Below are positions 1 to 8,536 of a stretch of 12,407 bases of DNA, one piece after another. Every line of letters begins with the position of its first letter. Positions within the stretch are counted from its first letter, which is position 1. This DNA is from Jimgerdemannia flammicorona (taxonomy: Eukaryota > Mucoromycota > Endogonomycetes > Endogonales > Endogonaceae): contig RBNI01005559.1 in the NCBI GenBank assembly GCA_003990745.1, positions 1-12,407 on the forward strand. The letters run 5' to 3'. The notes under the pieces were generated by a model. It did no database searches and was not told the DNA's origin. It worked only from the letters and a program-made list of their open reading frames with translations. A program made the translations under genes and the position numbers.

Positions 1-179
1 TTCAGTTAGCCATAGAGATGGCTGAGTTGAAGTTAGATCTAAAGATAGCTGAGGATAGGGTGGTAGATGTTTTGTTTGCAAGGCTATAGGTAAGGTGGTT
101 GAAAGAAAGAGAGTAGTCCACTAAATATTTATCAGATATCTTGAAGACTATAAGAGTATAATACAGCTGGGCTTTGGTG
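1..179. other. Flanking sequence 3' of element A, unidentified
   Basis: This stretch lies beyond the poly(A) end of element A and is probably the DNA into which A inserted. On the plus strand one frame is open from the window edge to a TAG at about 90. It reads as a short acidic/basic helical peptide (LAIEMAELKLDLKIAEDRVV) that could be the end of a coding fragment, perhaps a coiled coil. It is too short to assign, has no neighbour to support it and stops again soon after. I see no RNA gene or regulatory site here. Confidence 0.25.
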
Positions 180-203
180 TTTTTTTTTTTTGTTTTTTTT
201 TTT
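180..203 (-). repeat. Poly(A) tail of element A (T-run on plus strand)
   Basis: There are 23 T in 24 bases, broken by one G at 192. Read on the minus strand this is the poly(A) tail that closes a LINE transcript copied by target-primed reverse transcription. It fixes the 3' end and the minus orientation of element A. Confidence 0.9.
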
Positions 204-230
204 ATAGTCACTTGGACTGCCCTTTATTAC
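204..230 (-). repeat. Conserved 3' terminus of the A/B family with AATAAA (copy 1)
   Basis: The bases ATAGTCACTTGGACT next to the T-run recur exactly at 8475-8489 beside the poly(A) tail of element B. In both copies TTTATTACT follows within about 10 bases; on the minus strand this supplies an AATAAA polyadenylation signal (223-228 here). A shared terminus next to each tail shows one LINE family, and it is probably the part of the RNA recognised for priming and 3' processing. Confidence 0.85.
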
Positions 231-419
231 TGCCATCTATAATAATAATGATACAATACCACCCCATCCCCTCAACCAATACCCCACAGACCCATTCCTC
301 CCCCCTTGATGTTCCTTTGTCTGAGAACAACCTAGTCACCCATCACCCAAATCCTCCTACTACTTTTCCGAGAGATACACTGTACCAAACCTCAGCAACT
401 CCCCCCACCTAGCCCCTAC

Positions 420-3400
420 CCTCACCACCAGCCATTCAAAATGTCCAGTAATAACTATTCCCAATACACTATCTTATCCCCAACCCCAATCTGCTGGCTC
501 TCCTCAAATACATGTACCCAATGCCCAGCCATCCCAACCCATATAGCCAGAGCCCAGCCGAGGGTTAGCCATTCATCTCCAACCCTACCGACCAACCTAT
601 GGCAGAGCTCTCTCCATCTCCTCCCCCTCCCTCCAGGGCTTGCAGTCCAAACCAGTCCATGATACATCCGCAAAATACCCCCAAAATGTCACACTTGCTA
701 AGCCAATGTTCAGGTATTTATACTACTCCTCCCTCCTAACCAACATCAAAACATTCCTAATACTCAAATGTGACACTGTCCATTAAGTACCCAGACTAAT
801 AGTTTAACATCACATTTCACCATAAAACTCACCACCATACCACTCAGAACTTAGGGGGCAGCCACTGCATCACCTGCTTGCTCCAATGCCAGAGCCCATT
901 CCAGTTCCACTCCTTGCCAATCCCAACCCTCTGCCAGGCTTCAGGCCAAAGATTACCACCCAAGTCCCACAAATATTCCATACCCTCGCTAAGCTAGAAG
1001 TCCTCCACCAAAGTATCACTCAGCAGTAGCCTGTCCCACCACTATATCTGCAGTCTCCAATCCTCCTCTCCTTCACCACTCTGCTACTGAAGTCTAATTC
1101 TCTTAGCTCCATCTACCACTTTCTACCAAAAGCCCTTATACTGCATCCTCTTGCTCCCATCCATATCCACTATTGCAAGTAGGTCACCAGAGTCTCCACA
1201 AGGAGAATATCAGAACTCCCACACCCTCTGCATGAGTGGCACTCACTCTTAGCCCCTCAGTTCACTCACTCTCTTCAGCCACCAGACCCTCAAGCAATGA
1301 AGCTATTTGGTAAAGTCTACCAAACCCAGCTCACCTCTTTCCATCAGTAGCATAAGTACCTCACAACCTATCTGACTTTGCCGCCCTCTCCAGATCCATA
1401 ATCTTGCCATCTTCAATAGCCCCCTGACCACCTAAGTCAGAAAGTCTAGATGATACTCTACATACCATAACTTCGGCATCTAATATACATTCAGCATCAT
1501 CACCCTTCTTGCTAAGGATATATGCTGATAACCCCAATACTGAGGCATATTTCCCTACTTCAGAAGTTGTTGGTCCCACCATGCATGGTGGAGAAGTGAC
1601 CCAAATACTGAGAAGTAGATCCCCAAGTAATACACTAGCTCATCTGCCAGCAATACAATTCCAATTACATTGCCACCAACAATTCCACTACTTAGTACCA
1701 GAGTCTCACATTTGTGCCAATTGAGTTTAGTATTGGATCCTCTCTCATACCATTCAACAGACTATTGTAATTCCTCCACATCTACCAATGAGTCTAGTCT
1801 AACTACCATATCATCTATAAAGGGCCCCATATTCCAATTTATCCTGAGAATGTCCAAACTCCGAACTTGATGCTGAATCCTTTCCAGTAGGGGCTCTAGA
1901 GAGAGGGCATATAAGATAGATAACAAAGGATCACCTTATGACACCCTACAACCAAGAGGAAAGGCCACACCCCTGTGGCCATTGAATACTAATTCAGTCT
2001 GACTGTCCTCCAAAAGGCTGATCAATGACCTGTAGAACCCTGGGGGAGTATCAATCCATTTCAATACTCTCTCTAATCAGATCCTCCATACTCTATCATA
2101 CACCTTCTCTTGATCAAAAAAGACCAACTGGCCATCCACTCCTATAGCCCGGGCTCCTTCAATCACACCATGTACTCAAGCTGTCCCATCATAGATCAAC
2201 TGGCCACCAATAAATCCATGTTGCTACACAAAGTACTTGCTGAACAATTTCTTGCAGCTTCATTACAAATATCTTCATCACCAGTTTGCAGTCCATGTCG
2301 AGTAGTATAATTGGCTACCAGTTCTTCCAATCTTCTCACCTCTCCTTATTCTTGTAGAGCAAGGAGACCAGCTCTAGGCACTGGCCCCCAATCTAAGTTC
2401 CAGACCTAAGAACCTCATCATATATATCTGCCATTTCCTTCAATACCTCGCCCACCACAGCTATCTTCTTCCAAAAATCCCAAGGAAGTCCATCCCCCCC
2501 TGGGGCTATCCTCTTACCAGTCATGGCCAAAACCTTGCAAATTTCCTCTCTACTCACCAGGTCCCTCAAAGTCCTCAGGCCTATTGCAGGGTCTAGATGA
2601 CAATCCCCCAGTTGCCTTTCAATATCCAAGACATCCACTCCTCCTTCCTCCTCACTCTATAGATCCTTATAACGGGTTTGTAACAATCCCAAAATTGCCT
2701 GAGTCCTTACCACCAGCTCCCCATCCATATCCAGGACTCTCTCCCACTGCTGCTTTGTTCATCACACTTATAATATCTGCAATAAAAACCTAGTAGGTCT
2801 CTCTCACTCCTCAAGCCCCTGCCACTGTAGCTATGCAATCATCCCATTTAGCCTCACCTCCTCCTCACTTCATAATACTTCTTTAAGCTTCTCAACTTCC
2901 TTTTGGATCCTTACAATATGCCAGTCAGTTATCTCACAATCTTCTAGCACTTCCATCTATCTCCCCATAAGTACTGCCAATTGCTGCGGGGCCCATAGCA
3001 CCCTCCGCTATCATTGGATATACTCTCTTTCCCTGCTTCCCTCTAATACACCTAAGCATTTACCTTCAGCCTTCTCTAGTGGTCTCCAAACACCAGGCCC
3101 TGGTCCCACCACCTCTCAATATCCCCTATAACCTTCTTTTCCCAGTCCACCCACAAAGCCCCATCCTTCAACAAAGAAGAATATAGTCGCCAATGTCCAG
3201 GCCCATCCTCACTTCCCCCAAACCTCCCTCCTCCTAGCAGCCCCCTGTGATTAGACCACAGACACCAAATCACCTCCAGCAATGTCCAGACATCTACTCC
3301 CCAGTAATTTGCTATCAAAATCCAGTCAATTCTAGAGCCCAGCCCTACTGTCCAGTGAGTATAAACCCAACGATTATTTCAAAACTGTCTTCCTGAATAT

Positions 3401-3770
3401 ACCAACAAACTCAAACTCTCAATCTCCAACCAGTTTTCTAACCCACTACTCTTGCTCCACATCTCTCTTCCTCCATCTGTCCTGTCCATCCCCTTAGCCT
3501 GTACCATGTTGAAGTCACCCCCCAAGCAGTCCAACCTAATCTTACTCAAGACACCAGCCTCTTTCAACTTGTAAATCCAATCCACCCACTCCTCTCTCTC
3601 TGCTGGGTAGTAATATGACCCAACTATCAATGGCCTTCATCCAGGTCTCTTATACACTCTCTACAACAACTGAGACCCCTAATGTCCAATGTCCCCAATA
3701 TCTACTATCTCTTATTGAATGAGGATACCCACCCTCACTATCTATACTGCAGCCCCCCCCCATCATTCCT
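420..3770 (-). pseudogene. Element A ORF2 remnant: endonuclease plus reverse transcriptase
   Basis: This is a broken LINE ORF2. The endonuclease remnant shows GSYYYPAEREEW, LGGDFN (the GDxN motif), GSRIDWIL at 3310-3340 and SNHRGLL, where SDH would be expected. After a linker, APGGDGLPWDFWK and LLYKNK open the RT. Motif A reads FFDQEKVYD near 2095-2121, motif B is disrupted to RVS-stop-GDP, and the catalytic motif is FIDD at 1810-1821. Downstream come MLNVY, MPKLWYVEYHLDF and LGLVDF, typical of the LINE region after the RT. The C-terminal zinc finger near 690-766 keeps PEHWLSKC, but its first Cys has become Tyr. Stops arise where element B has sense codons; for example, TGG in B corresponds to TGA here. 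The N-terminal endonuclease motifs (NxNG, ETW/ETH) are not visible. The gene cannot be functional. Confidence 0.8.
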
Positions 3771-3815
3771 TAGTCTAATTCTGTACATCCCACTTCCCCC
3801 AGCCCAGGTACTCTC

Positions 3816-4977
3816 CTACAATCCCACTTTCCCATTCTCTGTTCTGCTGCCTGTTCCACTACTACCTAATTTTGCCAGCTTCTCCTTCAGGATTTTTCTC
3901 TCCTGCATCTTCTTCCAGATCACCCAATCTATGCTGACCCTCTTCCCATCAGCTTCTTCCACTACTGTCCTGGCCTCATACTCCTTCCAAGCCAATCTCC
4001 TCTTCTGGACCACTTCTTCCAGGTCTTCCAGAGTCTCCAGCAAATCTTCCTCCTCTTCTTGAGTCCCCTTCACCCTTGTGACCTTGTACTCCACCATCTC
4101 AGAGTTGCTGGCCAGTCTCTCATCTTCTCTGTATTCTCCTTTCCCTGATGTCAATGTCACCAGTCAAGAGCTCAATACTCTTCCAGACCTTAAACACAAT
4201 ATCTACAATCTCAATATACTCCTTGACTGCCACAACAATCAACTTCCTAGCCCTCTCCTTAAATACTATTAGAAGATCCAATACCGTTAACTAAACTACA
4301 TGGAGGTCCCAGTATATGTACCTGGTCATTGGGACTATAACCTCATCCACTATCACCCCCTTCTCCATGGCTGCCAGCAATGCTTCTTTTTCCTCGAACC
4401 CAACCTTGAACCTTTCTTTCTACTTCAAAAACTTCACTGAAGCTGCTCTTTTGGCCTCTTGCACCACCAGCCCCAAGATCATTCTCATAGTTACCACTAA
4501 GCCCCTGAAACACATTGTGATGGAGAATTCCAACCTCAATTTCTTGAGTAATGGTGCTGATACCATACTTATCACCCTATCTGCCAGATCCCCAGGCCTC
4601 ATGCCTATCCTCTGTCCTGAATTAGCAACTGCCATCATATCTGGATTTTTTCTCAGATCCCCAGTCACAGCCCCATCAATAGTCACATCTCCAGCCCCTA
4701 CTCCCCCTCCTCCGCTACTACTGAATACTCCTCTGGGCACTCTTACCTGTCTGCTAGTAGCAGGCATTGATATCTTCTCCAGGCCCAGCTAGTCATCCAG
4801 ACCAGTGGCCATCTTCTCCATTTTGACCTTGTCAGCAAAGGTCAACCTCTTCCCTCCTAGTCATTGAAGCTCTTGGCATCTCCAAACTATCACTCCTTCC
4901 CCCCACCTACTGCCAGGCAAAGGTACTGCCTCTCCCCTAGCCAGTATACTCACCAGTTTAATTATTGCTGTCCAAGA
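3816..4977 (-). pseudogene. Element A ORF1-like region, unrecognised, coiled-coil rich
   Basis: Upstream of the endonuclease remnant the minus strand carries two longer open stretches, 3816-4160 (about 114 residues) and 4420-4767 (about 115 residues). They are joined by decayed sequence that stays readable with a few stops, for example a TAG just upstream of the second stretch. The first is very rich in Glu, Lys and Leu (EEEEDLLETLEDLEEVVQ) and looks like a coiled coil. The second is more basic and ends with EAKRAASVKFLK. Further upstream LTFADKVKMEKMATG is readable. The position fits LINE ORF1, an RNA-binding chaperone that often carries a coiled coil, but I recognise no RRM, CCHC knuckle or other defining domain. 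The assignment rests on position and composition. The plus-strand frames here are low-complexity Ser/Pro/Leu shadows. Confidence 0.5.
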
Positions 4978-5005
4978 CTATAGTAGCCTATCAACAAAAA
5001 AGTTG

Positions 5006-5021
5006 TAGGGTTAGGGTTAGG
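5006..5021 (-). repeat. Telomere-like repeat at the 3' end of element C
   Basis: TAGGGTTAGGGTTAGG on the plus strand is about 2.7 units of TTAGGG. On the strand of element C it reads as CCTAAC units at the extreme 3' end, 13 bases after the AATAAA signal. Some LINEs end in short tandem repeats instead of poly(A), and some telomere-specific LINEs join telomeric repeats. Here the repeat could be the element's own tail or the remnant of its insertion target. Confidence 0.75.
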
Positions 5022-5412
5022 CTTCAAGATAGAGTTTATTCATTGTAGAGAAGGAAAGGTACATCGGAGCAATAAAAGACAAGACTCCTAAGATGAGAGA
5101 AGCAAAGCAAGGCCAGCGAAGTAAACAACTAGCTAAGAAGTACAAGACAAAGGCCAGAGAGGTGACCACCCTATGGATGGGCTGGATAAAACCATTTTGT
5201 CATAGCCATAAAGATAAAAAATGCGAAAAGCAAAGAAAGAAGAACTAAGATAAATACATGCTCACCCGGCGCCAACTACGGGAACCATATTGACAACCAA
5301 ATACCAAACGACTGACATGAGATGAATAACTCAATGCGCTCTCAACAACAAGGAGAACCAACTGGGTCAGCAAGGGAAAAGAAAGGAGTAAAGAAAATGT
5401 GCGATCGCTCGA
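5022..5412 (-). other. 3' UTR of element C
   Basis: These are about 390 bases between the terminal stop of ORF2 and the telomere-like tail. No reading frame of note is present on the coding strand. It contains a TTGGCGCCGG stretch near 5265-5275 that resembles an LTR-element primer-binding site, but nothing else supports an LTR element. This UTR is much longer than that of element B (about 60 bases before the tail). Confidence 0.65.
5035..5040 (-). terminator. Polyadenylation signal AATAAA of element C
   Basis: TTTATT on the plus strand reads AATAAA on the minus strand. It lies 13 bases before the telomere-like tail, within the usual distance of a cleavage site. This supports the tail as the true 3' end of the transcript. 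Confidence 0.55.
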
Positions 5413-8400
5413 TCACCCAAGTATCTTCATAATCTCGGTCAGGCAAAACCCGACCATGAGATGGCCACCAGAATTATACATAGCATTGATAGCGTGGTAA
5501 GCTGTCTCATGAAGAGTATGAAGAGGGTAGGTGCAAAGTTCTTCCTGCCATTCGTCACTAGTAAACCAATCGAGTTGTTCATCTCGATCGGAAGAACCTC
5601 GGAACGTGGAATAAGAACCGTCGAGAAGACCACACCGGAGGAGATGGCCATGATAAAACCGGTCTCTGCAGGGGCAGGAGTGGGGCTGGCCAAAATAGCC
5701 ATAGCACCAGGCGAGCGCAGAATGCACAAGCTGGGGGGGAAAGGAAAGGATGCGATTGGCACCCCACGACCGCAAGCGGCCTTTGGGGGTGATATACCGA
5801 ATGAGAGCCTGGGATGAGGAAGCCCATTCCTAGAGCAGCTGATCCCGAAGGAAGGTCTGGAGGAAGGAGCAGAATGAGCGAGTCTTGCGGACCTAGAGAC
5901 GGAGGTCCCAGTACCAGTCGAGGAAGTCAAGCCAGGAGGTCCAATGCCAGAACTTGTCAATAATAGAACCCAGGGGATGCGTGACAAAGCGCTTGCTAAG
6001 GGGGCCAATAGGGTTGTTGCCAGACTTGCCACACTAATCCAAATGGGCTTGGAATATGCAGCAGAGGTCGGACGTATGACAAAGAAGGAGAGAAGGCCCA
6101 GAATCAAACTGCCAAGCAAGGGACAGCCAGAAAATCCAACCACCCAAGCAACAGCATCATCAAAGACCTTCTCGGGATGCTTCAACACCTGAAGCCCCAT
6201 AGTAGTAGCCAGACAGAAAGCTCGAAGGAGGGGAAGGCCATATTCCAGCTGAGGCCTAATGAATGTCTGTACAATGGCCAGCTTGACCATTGGCAACCAG
6301 AGGGGACCCCAGGCATGGCAGAATCCAAAAGTTCGTTCCACCCATGCCGCATTCTGCAACACAAGTTCGACAAAGTCAAACCCTTTGATGGTATATGGCA
6401 TGCCTAGGTACACGTAGGAGTGGGGTCGCAGGCAGGGCTCACCCCCAATCTGCATGGTACAGTCGGTAGGGCCAACATAACCGCACTTCTTGAGATTGAG
6501 TTCCATACCATTCACCAGAAGCCAATCCTCACAGAAGGCAACCATCCTTTGCCCTTCCACAGCAGTGCAGGGGGTAAGGGCGATATCATCCACAAAGAAG
6601 AGCCCAAGGAGAAAGTCATACTTCTTAAACTACTCATCGAAGGAGGCGGCGAGAGGATCGATAAAAACATCAAAGAGCCAGGGGGAGAGAAGGGAACCCT
6701 GAAAGAGGCCATGCTTAGTGGGGATTGAAGGGGTAACGAGGCCGTTAATAACCACCTGATAAGAACAGTGATTGAACAGGCTTCGGATATTACTAAGGAG
6801 GGCTGCATCAGCTCCTCACACCTCAAGACAAGACAAAATAAGCTTGAGGGGGACTCGATCATATGCCTGCCAGAGGTCAAGAAAGACACGGCAGCCCCAA
6901 CCCTTAGCCCACGTCTCATGTGAAAGCAAGACATGGAAGAGGGAAGAGAAGCGGGTCCGGAAGCTGCCTTGGCAGTGCGACATTTCTGTCAGGCCACTTC
7001 GGCTTTTGACATATCCTTCCAGGCACCACTCGAAGAGTCTACGAAACATTTCAGTCAGGGTAATAGGGCAAAACCCATCAATCATCCACGAATCCTCCTT
7101 CTTAGGGATCGGAGTGATGATGGCAGAGTTCCAGCAGTGGGGAGTGAGCCCCCAAACTACGCACATCTGGAAGAAGAAGGAAAGGGCTTTGGAGAGGCTA
7201 CAGGGGGCGTCCTTCTTGCCTGCCATCACCCGAAGGATCCGGACGTGCAAGGAGTCGGCCCCACAGGCCTTCGAGAGGGGGTAGCTATGGATGACCCTCC
7301 AAACTACCAGCTGGTCAAACCAACCCTGCAGCCCAAGAGCCCCCATGCCAAGGGGGAAGACGTCCTCAGAGTCATCGAGGCAGAGTGAAGCATTTGGTTG
7401 TCCAAAGATCATGGTAAAATAAGAAACCACATTATCGAACACCGGAACAGAGGGAGATTGAGACTGGAGGGGGGTGTGAGGGGTGGAGCGATATGCCCGC
7501 TTAAACCCACGAATGGCATCAGAGACTGAAGATGCACTGCGAAGAAGGTCCTGCCAAGGGAGTGGCACCGCCCTAATCTCTCTTGCATCATATGAGCCAA
7601 TAATGTCCTCACAAACTGACTGTAGACCAGAGGTTAGAAGGGCATCCAGAGAATCCACGAATTGCTGGCGATCTTCCACAGAGCAAAAGCCAGTCACATT
7701 GTCCCGGATGGAGTAAATGGACCTAACAACAGTATCGCAAACGATATCTGCCAATTCCTGAAGGTGAGCTTGAATGACCAGGTCAGTCAGGAATTTCGCA
7801 GAGTAACGGTGGACACCAGCCAAGGCAGTAACCGGTGAGGGGGAGAAGGAGAAGGAGACAGTGAGGAGGAAGGGGTGATTGGTATTGACAGGAGGGGTGG
7901 AGTAGGTGAGGGATGTGTGGAGGGACGCGGTAGCAAATACATGGTCAATGCGCATAGAGTCAGCCACCGGGGTCAAGTGATCCAACGACCACGTCATCAT
8001 TGAGGTGTTGATGACATCCATCCGATCCTGAGGACCAGAGGTGATGTCACCAAGGTGGGCACTGAAATGGGTTTTGATGTCACTGATCAGCACCTTACCC
8101 AGGAAGGTACCAGACACGAGATCTCGGAAGCCACCAATAGGAAGGGAAGGGAGGGCATAAACCCCAACCAAAGCCAGGCCCTGGAACATGAGCCAGATAT
8201 GGAAGGGGTCGGCAGAGGACCCAGAAATGAGGGGGGCGAAACAGTTTGACATAAGGACCACGAGCCCACTATTCTGGTGGCCCACGATCCTGTGTGATGC
8301 CAGGGGAGAGGACATGTGAACGAGCGGAGAGGGATGCAGTAGAATGTACCATATTTCACAGATGAAAAGAATGTCGAGGGCAGGACCAATCAACTGACTG

Positions 8401-8454
8401 AGTACATCGAACTTGTCCTGAGTTAGTCCGTGTATATTGAGGAACCCAACTCTC
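5413..8454 (-). pseudogene. Element C ORF2: APE endonuclease, RT and C-terminal Cys/His domain
   Basis: The endonuclease begins at the right edge with VGFLNIHGLTQDKFDVL, then ICEIW (catalytic Glu at 8355-8357), SDIK at 8073-8084 where GDxN is expected, RIDH at 7941-7952 and TNHPFLL at 7865-7883 where SDH is expected. The RT follows: ACGADSLHVRIL, SAIITPIPKKED, motif A FLDLWQAYDRV (6852-6884), motif B GLFQGSLLSPWLF, catalytic FVDD (6585-6596), then GMELNLKKCGYVG and YVYLGMPY. The C-terminus has a CPC-x5-HxH-x3-C cluster near 5632-5674 and ends at a TGA at 5413-5415. The frame is broken by TGA 6816-6818 (probably a former Trp), TAG at 6630-6632, 6034-6036, 5893-5895 and 5830-5832, and a frameshift near 6115-6125. 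The upstream start is lost to element B. No RNase H is seen. The long plus-strand frames across this stretch are shadows. Confidence 0.85.
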
Positions 8455-8474
8455 TTTTTTTTTTTTTTTTTTTT
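8455..8474 (-). repeat. Poly(A) tail of element B (20 T on plus strand)
   Basis: An uninterrupted run of 20 T reads as poly(A) on the minus strand and marks the 3' end of element B. Its purity, compared with the interrupted tail of element A, fits a younger insertion. It directly abuts the first readable endonuclease codons of element C. Confidence 0.92.
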
Positions 8475-8502
8475 ATAGTCACTTGGACTCTGTCTTTATT
8501 AC
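8475..8502 (-). repeat. Conserved 3' terminus of the A/B family with AATAAA (copy 2)
   Basis: ATAGTCACTTGGACT at 8475-8489 is identical to 204-218 in element A. TTTATT at 8495-8500 gives AATAAA on the minus strand. Only the spacer between the two blocks differs from copy 1. Confidence 0.85.
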
Positions 8503-8536
8503 TAGTCTATGAATAAGTATACAACATCACCACCAA

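Larger units (their letters stand above)
180..5005 (-). mobile_element. Element A: decayed L1/Tx1-like LINE, about 4.8 kb
   Basis: This is a non-LTR retrotransposon read from right to left. From its 5' side it contains an ORF1-like coiled-coil region (about 3816-4977), an APE-type endonuclease remnant (about 3230-3770), a linker, a reverse transcriptase (about 1600-2560), a LINE C-terminal region and a zinc finger (about 680-770). It ends in a short 3' UTR and a poly(A) tail at 180-203. Its 3' terminus and its RT and C-terminal regions match element B, so the two are copies of one family. Stops and frameshifts are frequent and CpG is nearly absent (about 20 in the element by eye), so this is an old, inactive copy. 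The 5' limit is uncertain: the element ends or is interrupted where element C begins near 5005. No convincing target-site duplication was found. Confidence 0.85.
5006..8454 (-). mobile_element. Element C, 3' part: LINE ending in a telomere-like repeat
   Basis: This is a second, unrelated LINE on the minus strand. It comprises endonuclease and RT coding sequence (5413-8454), a 3' UTR of about 390 bases with an AATAAA signal, and a terminal telomere-like repeat at 5006-5021 in place of a poly(A) tail. Its coding strand is pyrimidine-rich, and the stretch holds many more CpG than element A. The RT motifs differ clearly from A and B (FLDLWQAYDRV, GLFQGS, FVDD), so it is a different family. On the right it stops abruptly at the poly(A) end of element B, exactly where the endonuclease begins. 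That fits interruption by B, with the missing 5' part lying beyond 11460. I see no RNase H domain. The clade is not certain; the domain order resembles LINEs I know from early-diverging fungi. Confidence 0.8.

Noticed and set aside
3682..4062. Plus-strand 126-residue open frame rich in Ser, Leu and Pro
   Set aside because: It is low complexity and lies antisense to the charged ORF1-like coiled-coil frame of element A. Pyrimidine-rich antisense strands give such shadow frames.
4316..4792. Plus-strand 158-residue open frame
   Set aside because: It is antisense to the second ORF1-like stretch of element A, with no domain and no supporting neighbour.
143..4982. AGACTATA near both ends of element A as a possible target-site duplication
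   Set aside because: The left copy (about 145-152) lies about 28 bases from the poly(A) tail instead of beside it, and 8 bases can match by chance.
5006..5021. Interpretation as a true chromosome end or telomere
   Set aside because: There are fewer than three repeat units and they are flanked on both sides by transposon sequence. The repeat is interstitial.
5262..5280. TTGGCGCCGG-type motif resembling an LTR-retrotransposon primer-binding site
   Set aside because: No LTRs, polypurine tract, gag, protease or integrase were seen. It lies in the 3' UTR of a LINE.
5439..6000. Continuation of the RT frame of element C past about 6115 into a low-complexity Ser/Pro/Ala tail
   Set aside because: The shifted frame reads LDWYWDLRL, LIRYITPKGRLRSWG and the Cys/His cluster, so the tail is a shadow after a frameshift and not a true C-terminus.
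6772..7388. Two overlapping plus-strand frames of 150-170 residues
   Set aside because: They lie entirely antisense to the RT of element C, whose conserved motifs on the minus strand establish the real coding strand.
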